The position numbers and the translations under genes are program-made. A stretch of 64,000 nt of DNA, from contig MPNW01000091.1 in assembly GCA_011800805.1 (NCBI GenBank), positions 101,747 to 165,746 on the forward strand, read 5' to 3'. The notes under the pieces are model-generated. The model saw only the letters and a program-made list of their open reading frames with translations, was not told the DNA's origin and did no database searches. Below are positions 16,142 to 28,100 of this stretch, piece after piece (position 1 is the first letter of the stretch; each line of letters starts with the position of its first letter). This DNA comes from Hirudo medicinalis. Taxonomy: Eukaryota; Annelida; Clitellata; Hirudinida; Hirudinidae.

Positions 16142-19100
16142 ATGTCGTACAGACGAATATTTCAACTGTTTTCAGAGGAGGGACACGGCATCACCCTCCC
16201 TTCAGTGACTGCTGGAGTTTTTGAGGAAACCATTCCAGAACATGTCGATGTGAGTTTCTTTTAATTTGAGGAAATGTCAGGGCCACGTGTAACAACGTAT
16301 TTGTTGCTAATCAATATTCATTTACTAAAAAGAACATGTGTAATGCAATACTGTTGCAGATTTAAATTAAAGCCATTGTAACTCATTTCAAACAGAGGAG
16401 GTTGGTGGATTTCATCAAAAACAATTTCAAGAAAGTCGAATGTGCCCGCTTCATAGCTTCTGATTCTTCAGGGTTTGTTGTTTTTTTAAGCTAAATTGAT
16501 TTAATCCGATCGAAGTTATCATATAGCTAAAATTAAGTGCTTAAAATTAAGAATATGTCACTATTCAAATTTTTATTAATTTCGATGAGACGCGGAAAAT
16601 AGTTGTTGTTGAAATTGTAGAAAATTGAAGTTAATTGAATAATTCCATTGATGACGATCTATTGTTCTGTATTGCGATGTGCTAGAATTTAAAATCATTT
16701 CGAGTTTTCGTAATATTTATTTATAATCCAATAAAAAAGAAATTCACAATAATTCCTTCAAGGTCCATCTGCAAATGTGGAGCAGCAGAACACAGCCACT
16801 CTGACGAGGCGAGGGAAGAAGATTATTCTAGCATTCCAGCCATTCCTGGGTCCCTCCAAACCTGCACTGATGACACAGACGCCTTTGGAGAAATCAATTT
16901 TGGCGGGAGAAACAGCAGTAAGGTTGGAGAAGTTTGATTATATTATATTATTATATTAGATTAAATTATTATTATATCTTTTATTATTAATATGGCGATT
17001 ATTATTATTATTATTATTATTACAGTAATATGTGTGTTAATATAAAAAGCCGTTTATCAATAATTGAATATTTTCAGTATTCGGTATTGATATTATTTTA
17101 CTCTACTCATGAAGCAGCATGGTAATTTGGGGAATTGTGATTGTAAGGTTGAATTCTTTACGACTTAAGTTAAGGAAATAGTTGCAGACGACGACAGGGA
17201 TGAGTGTGTGAGCGGATGAAAGATGGTAGATTTATCGATTTGTTGATCCAAACATTTGCTACTTCGTGTTGTCTGCTTCGCCCACACAACGAATGATCAT
17301 TTGTGCAATCCCCTCTCAATTCTCATCATCTCTTTAATTGACTTTGCTTTGAGAAGCTATGTATCCTCAGAAATAACAACTCAGCCATCAATTTTATTGT
17401 TGGATGTTGGATGTACCTTTAGAATACAAATTGACAATATCATCGAATCACATCCAGGAACCTCCCCAACGAATTTAGAGATTAATTTGTTAATTTTAAG
17501 CGCCTTAAGTTCTTAGTGAACAATTTAGAATATATCATCTTTGCAAGATTTCCACTTCAACAGTTCTTTGTTGTGCAATTTGAAAAAAACTTGACACTTG
17601 TCTTCATAGGAAAGCACTTGAGTTGAGAATTGATTTACCAAGTTATTTCATAACTTGAAATACTCCTCAGAATGCTGAAGAGCAACTCAAACAATGAGGA
17701 TAAGTAATAATTTCTCCTTTGATTTTATTTATCCTTTTTCTACTTTTTGCTTAATGTGTTCACCAGCCATGAAACGATGGATGCATGTTTAAACATCAAC
17801 TTGTGTAATTCTTAGTTCCTTTCAGTTCCACTTACTTTATGTGGCTCATGCCTGCTTCAATTTCCAATAAATAATGTTAAATGTTGTTGAAGATTATGAT
17901 GAAGTCATCAGTGCATTGGCACAAAGTGATTCAATATCGGTTAGAAATCATTGTTAGTGATGGTAGCGAGGTCGTTGGAAATAACATTTATTACCATGAC
18001 GATCGGTGGTGACCTTTACAACATTTCGTAGTACATCAGGGTGTCCAAATTCACTGAACCTTCAACCATTCTGGATCTCATGTACTACCAATGGAAGATG
18101 GAAAGACCAAACCTGCTCATCTCGGTTACCGGAGGAGCCCAAAACTTTACCATGAAGCCGAGGTTAAAAGAGGTTTTCAGACAAGGTTTCATCAAAGCTG
18201 CCCAGTCTACAGGTCATGATTGAAATTGTTGAATTTATTGAAATTATTGGATTTATTGGATTTATTGAATTTATTGAAATTATTGGATTTATTGAAATTA
18301 TTGGATTTATTGGATTTATTGGATTTATTGAAATTATTGGATTTATTGGATTTATTGGATTTATTGAAATTATTGGATTTATTGGATTTATTGGATTTAT
18401 GCCAAGCATGTACTAATGGATCGATAACGACTTAAGTGGCATCATGATATTTTTTACAATATTCTATATGCAGTTTTGACAATCAAGTAACATATCCACA
18501 AGTTTTTTCTCAATGAAATGCAGAACATCATTTCCCCTCCAGGTGCCTGGATTGTGACGGGCGGCATGAACGCAGGTGTCATGAAACACGTGGGCGAGGC
18601 AGTCAGGGACTACACCCTGAAGCACGGAAGCAAAAACATCATCACCACCATCGGAGTGGCTTGTTGGGGCTGCGTGCTCAACCGTGAAAACCTGGTCTCA
18701 AAAACTGGCTGTTGGCCCGCCAACTACACGTCCGTTGCCTCGAGCAACCTCAGTGGCAGGGACTGCCCCCTCGATCCAAACCACACCCATTTCATCTTGG
18801 CCGACGACGGCACGTCCGGAATGTACGGCATGGAAATTGGTCTCCGCTCGGAGCTGGAAAGAGCCATTTCCAATTCGCCCACCGTCGAACGAGGTATGTT
18901 TGATATGTTTTATTTACAACTGATGTTTGATATGTTTTGTTTACAACTGATGTTTGATATGTTTTGTTTACAACTGATGTTTGATATGTTTTGTTTACAA
19001 CTGACGTATACATGATAATTCAATCCTTGGTCATCATTTTCATTGCATCAATGGAGACATTTTTCCATGAATGATTTTATTAAAGTCTTTTGTCGATTGC

Positions 19101-22100
19101 AAGTATTTCTTTCGTTCTTAAACATTTGAAAAAGTCAATGTTTCTGCAATTTTCTCCCTTGCAATAATTTAATTGTTAATGGCTTTCACAGAAAAATCCT
19201 GTTTTATGTGAATAAGAAAGATATGCTTGGGATGCAATCCAAAATGGGGGTAGAAAAATTGAACTGATGATGATGATGATGATGCTGGTGGTGATAATTG
19301 CCTGGGATGATTTATATTGAAAGCAGCAACATCATGTGACTATTGTAAATATTTCTTAATTATTTCTTTGTCTGCCTCTTTCTCACCTCCTTATCTCCTC
19401 TCTCAATCTTTGTCTCATAAGCCCAGTCTTTGTAGCCGTTAACCAAGAGTTTCTACAACATAACAATTATTCTAGTGGTTAAGAAGACCGAGATCTGTAT
19501 AATAACCACTCTTTACTTTGTATCTGCCTTCTGCCTCTTTTTGCAAACTTCAATACTTTGAAAATAACTCTAGAGTCCTGAGAAATATGGCGAATATGAT
19601 GTTGTACCCATAATGTTAAAAAAACTTGATTATTATTTAAGTCAGAAAATTTAAAGAAGTTATAGTTATAGTTGTTAAACATATTAGTTGCAAGCTGTTT
19701 AAAGGCTGTTAATTATGAAATGTGAAATTTTATGACTTAGAATTTCAGCAAAATGCCAAGTTGTTGTTGATTGATGAGAGGGAGATGTGGGTAACAAGAG
19801 AGTGATATTTGAGACTAATTCAACAGCTGACAAATTATCAATGGAATTTTTATTTGTTTGGTATTTTCAACTCAGTTATTGGAAAGTGAACAGGAAGGGG
19901 TGAACATAATGGAGTGAACATAATGGGGTGAACACAATGGAGTGAACATGAATGGGGTGAATGCAGCCAAAAGAAAAGATTGCAACTGGTTAACTAGAAA
20001 AACAATTGTTGATTTAGAAGTTTATTTATTGACTAAACTAGGGACATAACTATGGAAAGGGTTCTATTGGTTATTGCAAGGAACAAGTTTGTGATTCTAT
20101 TTAAAAAAAGATCATTGAATTGATAGTTGATTATAATGATGTTTTGGCATTAAATCTAAAGATGGCAACCATCTTATTTTTGGATAAATATTTTGTTAAT
20201 ACCTCATGATTGGTGATGCATGGTTGACAAAGTTCAACGTGGTTGCAGACAGCTATGAAGCCGTGTCCGTTCCAGTGGTTTGCGTGGTGTTGGAAGGAGG
20301 TCCAAATACAATAGAAACTGTCAAAAATGCCATTTCCTGCGGTACTCCGGCAATCATTGTCCAGGTGAAGGAAATCTTTGTATTATTTATGAACTTTCTT
20401 TTATGAAAAGTTTTAAGTTTATTCAATGATACTTCAACACTGCAATGACATAACAAAGGAGTCAGGCTTAATTAATGGATCAATATGACATTCAAAAGAT
20501 TGAAGGAAATTTGATCTTAGCATGAATGCTTGTTGAGAAGCAGCCTCAGGGACCTTAAAATGTTGATTGGTGTTATTTTATTGTTGCAAGTCCACTTAAG
20601 TTAGAACTATTAAACGGTTTGTGTCAATGATCTTTTCAGGGATCGGGTCGAGCAGCTGACATTTTGGCGCATGCCTACAACAATGCCATACAGGAAGTGA
20701 TCTATGCTGAGGACCAGTTGGGGAAGAAGCATAAACAGTATGTTGATGATTAACGATGACGATTGCTATGGTGTTGAATGATTGAAGAAATTGCCACTTC
20801 CTTCCAAAGTGGATGGAACGGTGCCAGTCAAATTCATGATCATTTCAAATTCATTTGCAGGTTCATCTCCATAATGGAGGATTGGTTGGAAAAAGAACTG
20901 AGAGAAAAGATCACGAATGAGTTGAACCCAAAAACTCCAGAAGCATTGGAGAAGTGAGCAGAATGAGTTGGATGGTTTCAATAACAGCTGCTAAAAACAT
21001 TACCGAAGCTAAAGTAACAAAGTGTTGTTAATAACATCAGGTGTCTTTGTGAGATAATGATGGTGATGATGATGATGATGATGATGATGATGGTGGTGAT
21101 GATGATGATGCCGATAAAAATTTACAAATGAAGCATGATTCTTGTATTTATCTCTGCAGTGCACTTAGCTGCAGAAGTTAAAAAAATATACAAATAAATA
21201 ATGTGACAACAATTAGTAATGGTGGTCTCAACATCTTCTCAGATGTCTGGATAACATACGATGCTGCATCAACAATCGAGACTTCATGACGGTCTTCAAA
21301 CTCGACGGAAAGGATTCCGCTTGTGACATCGACATCACCATTCTCAAGTTACTTCTGAAATGTCAGCGAATTGCATTTAACTGAATATACAAAGTCATTG
21401 TTTACATTAAATTGTTTGTTGATATTTGGTTGTATATTTATTAATTACGATCATATCACTTAAATTTAAAACTATTAGCAATATAAATATGTGATCACCC
21501 TCGCAGTACTTGATGATGTTCACTGAGTACTTTTCAATAATTCCATGGATCATTATTGAGTGAATATTCAATGAATAGCCAACAAGGGCAAGAGGATTGA
21601 TCGGTTGAAACTTGCTTTGGCTTGGAATAGAGCCGACGTTGCCAGAGAACAGATTTTCACGGACGAAGCCATTTTTGAAGTACTTTTGACATTTATTTTC
21701 ATGAAATGTCTAAAAACATTTCACTTATCTTATCATTGGTAATATTATGAATGCCCTGCTCTATCCACTGGAATAACTCTGATTAAGCCATGACATTTGA
21801 TCTTTGTTATAATTTATTCATGTTTGTCGTTCGTCACAGCCCGAAGACTTGTACGACCTTTTATACAAAGCCATAATACAAAACAAAGTTGATTTTGTCA
21901 AGCTGCTAATCTCAAAAGGTGTAAGTCTCAAAGAATTTGTTACTGTGAGGAGGGTCCTACAACTTTATAATGAGGTTTGTTGTTTGTGATGATGCAATAG
22001 TAATGACAAGATATTTATTTATGTTCAAAGATATGACTATATTCTCAATTTCAAACCACCAACAAATTTGCAAATTATTGTCATTTTAATTATTTTGTTG

Positions 22101-25100
22101 AAATAACAAAAGGGCATTTTAAATTAATTTTTCAAGAATTATTTCCTTGATTAAATATTCTTATTAATGACACAGAGGCTAACAGAAGATCGATGTAAAC
22201 ATTTGAAAAAGCTGGCTCAGGTTGCACTTTGAAAATATCATTTCCTCACTTCTTCCTGCTGATTTTGTATTTCTTCGATAACATCAGGTCCACTCGGCAG
22301 ATAACGGCTACGTGACTCTGAGACATGTCGGGGAGTTCATCAAATCATTAGTGGGACATTATTATGAACCGACATTTTGCAAGTCTCCTTACAAAGATGT
22401 CAATTCACGAGACTATTTGGACGTAAAAAGTGGCTTCGAAAAGAGTTCCAAAGGATCGAGACAGTTCATTGGATCGGGAAGCATCTTTAACCTGAAATCG
22501 CATCTTTACCTTTACGAGAGCCACACGAGTTTGTAGACTTGTTTGTGGATTACACATTAAAATGTCTTTGGAAATGATTGATCGAATACTTAAATGAAAT
22601 GTTATTATTTGTGAATGCTTAACTTCTTAATTGTCTTCATCCCGCAGCCGTCAAATGCCCCCCTCCCGAATTCGACGATCCGGCCAACATCCTCTTCATT
22701 TGGTGCATCTTAGTCCACTTGAAAGATCTGTCGCTGGTGTTCTGGGATATTGGCAAGGCTAGCAGCGGAACTAAAATAAACTATTACAACATCAATAATG
22801 CTGCACGACACTAACACATTTTATATCGATGTTGATTAGAAGTGTTGATAAGCATTTGTAACGACGTCAACTATTGAATAATATATTGAGCATATATTTA
22901 CTAGGAAGATATAGCAATAGCCCTGACTGCTCAGCACATCCTCAAATCTCTTCACGAAAAAGAACAGGACTCCGAATTTGCCGTGGAACTCCAGAGTCAA
23001 ACTGAGTGAGTTGTGATCATTATCATCATCAACCAACTTATTCTTAATTTGGAGAAGTTATTAGATTCTTATTTACACAACTCAGTTTATTAGAGATTTT
23101 CAATTTATTTATCAAGCTTTATCAGCTTCTGTTTTTCTTCGTACACGTAAATAATTCTAATTGCAGTTTTTTTGGTAATCTGGCGCTCGGTGTTCTAAAC
23201 GAATGCTACATGACCGACCAGACAAAAGCAACCCTCTTGCTCGTCAGACAAATGGGCAGTTTTGGGGATACAACGGTACTGAAGATGGCGGTAAGAACTT
23301 GAACCGTGATTGACACGAGCACGAGCACTAACGGTGGCGATGAATGATATCCATGATCCAATCATTTCATCCATAATGAACATGGATTTAGTGATACTGG
23401 TGATGTTGATGCCAGAGGTTAAACAATTGTTTAACAAAATAATAATAACGAGGTAATTGATAACGACTTGATAACAAGTTCGAGACATCACAGGTGGAAG
23501 CTGATAATAAAGAATTTGTGGCCCATCCTGCATGTCAAAACCTGCTCACCAACATTTGGACGGACAGACTGAGTGACGATAATTCGTACTTTCGGGTGGG
23601 TCGCTGTTACATTGGATTATTGAGATACCGAATTAACTGCACCATAGCAATAATAATAGCAATAATTAACAATCCATCAAGATCCTCCTCGCCCTCTTCC
23701 TCCCCATTTGCTCCCCATTCCTCCTCAGGTTCAGACAGAAGGAAATTGAGCAGAAGAGTCAGACGGAAGTTAAAAGGAGCAGGTCAATCAGGAAGGTGAA
23801 GGACAAAGATTGTCGACATTTAAGTCTTTCTATATGAATTTCACAATGTTTTATGCATAAGAATTTTTTGTGTTTAATTATTAAAGCAATATTCAATCAA
23901 AATGGTTTAAATAAATTTAAATTAAATATATTCAAAGAAAAGATTTTTTAAAATTAGATTGATGATAATAATTTATGATAATAAAATTATTCTTTTTTGA
24001 CGTAATTTTAGTTTTTGATTAGAAAAAAATCAAAGACACCTGAGACTAGGCACAAACAGAACCTTGAAAATGCTCAGTTAGTGTCGTCTGCTCTAAAAAC
24101 TTATTAGTAGTGGACGACTTGACTTAAAAATGATGTCGATTCATAAAGATGACTGAATATGTTTCATCGTTATTAGTTGAATTGCAGTTAAGATTTTATT
24201 GATGACGACGATGTTGATGGTGATGATGATGATGATGAAGATGATGACGATGTCAATGACGATGATGATTGTTGAACAGTGTACTGTTGAAAGAATATCA
24301 ACATCCAGAACGAAAAGAGAAAAACTTCTTCTTCCGATACTGGGACCAACTGGAAGCATTCCTTAAGGCACCGTTCACCACATTCTGTTACAACAGTGTA
24401 AGTTCCATCAACTAAAATGTTTTCATCATCATCATCATCAACGTGTATACGTTTTTATTAACCACAACAGATGTCCTTTTTTGCATTCCTGCTTCTCTAT
24501 GGGGTCATTCTTTTGACTGACTTCTATCCGATAACTGATAAAATGCCAACGATACACATTAAGGAGATGATATTGATTGCTTGGATATCCACATTCTTGC
24601 TCGAAGAATTTAGACAGGTGATTAAATAAAAGCTTTCGTTTTAAAATTATACAGAAAATTTGCTACGAAGTTTAATACATTAAAATTACATTATATTCCG
24701 GTCATTCAATAAAAATTTATTTTCAACAGTTTCTCGTGACAGAATCATCAGCAACGAAGCAGAAATTGTTGAATTACGTTTCTGATCCCTGGAATATGGC
24801 GGATTTAGTGGCCATATTGACCTTTTATTTGGGTCTGGGGCTAAGGTTCGTGCCGCCTTCCAATTGCAAAATGTGTTTCTACACTGCGAGAATCATCCTG
24901 GCTTTCAACCTGATGATGTTCTTTCTGAGGGTCCTTCACATGTTCTCCGTCCATCAACAGCTCGGACCAAAGCTGGTCATGATCAAGCAGATGGTGAGTG
25001 AATGATGAAGTTGGTCGAATGTAGACTGAGTATTGTAGTAGTGGAAGTTAAGAATTAAGAAAGGAAGGATGTCTCATTGACCTTGGTCTTCCGATGTTTG

Positions 25101-28100
25101 ATAAAACCTCCTGCTTGCAGATGGTGGACCTGTTCTACTTTGTCATCATCATCATGGTCTTCATTTCCTCTTACGGCATCACTTCTCAGGTCATTTTGTT
25201 TCCGAACCAACCACTAAATATTAATCTCGCCAAGGACGTCTTGAGCGATGCATGGTGGAGTGTTTACGGAGAAATGAACATCGACCTCGTATCAGGTGAA
25301 CGACCTTCTTAATGCATCCGGATAGGACATGGTTTATCGTTTAACTTAATAAATGCTCTCATTAATAACGAATGTTTCTTATTAAACTGGGTCACATATC
25401 AGAAAATGAGTCATTAGTAGCAAAAATATTTATATTATATCCATAAATAGTAAGTATTTGAACTGGGTCACGTATCAGAAAAATAGCCATCCTTTTACAG
25501 AAATATTGATGTTATATTCGACATTCGGCTTAATTCAAAATGATCGAATCCAGGGAAGGAATGCAAGATGGAAAGTGACTTCTTGTCCCAGTCTTCGCAG
25601 CAGTGTTTTTCCAGCAATGCCACCTGCACCGCCGAACAATGTGCCGTTTATGGTTACGAATTGGACGAGGTCCACCATTGCTTCGGGAAGGAGGAAAACT
25701 GCCCTGCCAACGAGTGGATCGTTCCGATCCTCCTTGCCGTGTACGCGCTCATCACCAACGTCATGATGCTCAACCTCCTCATCGCCATGTTTAGGTTTGT
25801 GAGATCTTACCTGGAGTTGCATTTCTTTTAAACATTTATTAATCTGAAATGTGGGGAAATGATTTTAATTTATTGTCATTCAAATAAATGTATGAAATAA
25901 TAAATTTCATAAATTCACTTGCTACGTTTTAGCAACACCTTTGCCACAATCCAAGGACAGACAAATATCGTTTGGAAGATGCAAAGATATCACCTAATCC
26001 AGGTAGATTCTAAATTCTACACGCGTGAGGTTCACCTTGTTTCTGATGCATTTGTCGTGTTGTTAATTGAAACCAGTATGCTGAGGATTAATGTTACAAA
26101 ATAAGGTTTTGCATGACAACGTGATTAATATTTACAAATAACTTATCATGTTATAATATATATCTCTTCCCAATGAGAAATTGATTTTTAAAATTTAATT
26201 AATATTAAATTCATATTTAAAGATAATATTTAAAGCTTAATGTCTTAAAATTTTATATAGGAATTTGAGAGTCGCCCCATTTGGCCCCCTCCGTTGATCG
26301 TCATTGGACACCTCTACCAAGCCCTGAGGTTCCTCGTCATACAGAGGTGTTGCGTCAGGGAGCAGTCCACCAAACTTGGATTCAGTGAGTCACTTATTTT
26401 TCTTTAATGTTTCTGCTTGTTTATTTTGGAGTCTCAAGTTAACTGCTAACATCTCCTGACATCTTCATTAATTCCACTTTAATCCAATTTAATCCTACTA
26501 TAATTAATTACAATCGAGCCCATACCATTTATTGATTTTATTATGCAAGAGTAACACGAAATTGTCACTTCAGGAATGAAGCTGAACAAAATGGAAGAGA
26601 AGGATCTGATGAACTGGGAGAACATTTACGCAGAGGAATATCTGCTGAGGACGGAATCAAGCGACGAGTCGACCATGGAAAAACAGGTCAAAGAAACCTT
26701 CAAGAAGTAAAGAAATTCTTTTAAGTTTTATGTGTTCATTAGGTATGCACATTACATAAAAGACTTTAACAACTATCCACATGTGATATTGGATCGCTAA
26801 AAACTGATGAGGGCCATCCATAAATGACGTCACTCATTTGTGACGTGTGACGAGGGGGAGAGGGGAGAACTAAAAAATGTGACATCGCATCAATTGAAGA
26901 TTTTTTAAACCAAAATGTGTCATTTATGAAATAGTTTTGTGACGTCACTCAAAGCTTGTGACGTCATATTAGTCGGGGGTATTTTTTATGACGAAACGTG
27001 ACAATGGGGAGGGTGGGGGTAAAAAATGGGCCAAAATCGCGTGACGTCATTTGTGGACAGCCCTTGATAGGCAATCTGTAAAGCACAATAAAAACCTTGT
27101 TGATGATATGATAACTACAAATGCATTCCTTTGACAGGTCGGATGATATCATGTTCAAGTTGGACCAACTGGCAGAGAGCAACATGCTGTCGCACACGAC
27201 CAACTTCACTAGCGTCGTTCAGCCGAAACTTCCTCCGATGCTCGAAGAAAGATTTTCATTCATCGAGGAGCAGGTTCAGTGGAAAATATTTTAATAAATA
27301 TACGTACACATATTTAAATAAATATACGTAAATATTTCAATAAATATACGTAAATATTTAAATAAATATACGTAAATATTTAAATAAATATACGTAAATA
27401 TTTCAATAAATATACGTAAATATTTAAATAAATATACGTAAATATTTCAATGCAAAATTACTGTACTCAGGTGGTTAGATGGAGATGGTTAATATGGTGA
27501 TAACAGTTTCCTGTGTCCATGAAATCAGTCATTGATGAAAAACGTTTTAGTGACTGAAATAAGTCATATCTGAATTGTGCAATGACATGTTTAAAGACTT
27601 TTGTGTATTCAGTCTTTAATGCTTTTATGTAAATTTCAGGGCTGTGCCACCTGTAGACAGTGTTTTATTAAATAAAGAATATATTTAAGTGATTATTTAT
27701 TAAATATCTATAAGCAAAAGAAGCTTACATTGGTGCGTGTTTTGTCGTCCGCATATTATATTCGTGAAAATACGGTAACGATAAATAAGGAATAATATGA
27801 TGAAACTTCATCTCTATCTCTTCAGTTTTAAATTTTGTGTCAACGTGCTTGTAGTTGAAGAGAAATTCCCAGGCCCTAACTCTTCTCATGAAGCATTTGA
27901 AGGTTCAGGAAGCCCTACCCGAGGACATCACCGATGTGGACGAAGCACGAAAGAAAGGTAACGACTTTTCGATGCTTCTTTTTATTGGTGTTGAATTTTT
28001 ATTTCTTGATTTAGTTGATCGTTTAAGTTGTTCCCCTTTTAGTTCTATGCATTGTAAAGTGTTTCAGAAATGACCACTGGTGATGTCCACCTCCAAATGA

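Noticed and set aside
18164..18435. Three long Ile/Leu/Asn/Pro repeat frames on both strands
   Set aside because: They are translations of the intronic 9-bp minisatellite; exon phases of the TRPM gene skip this DNA.
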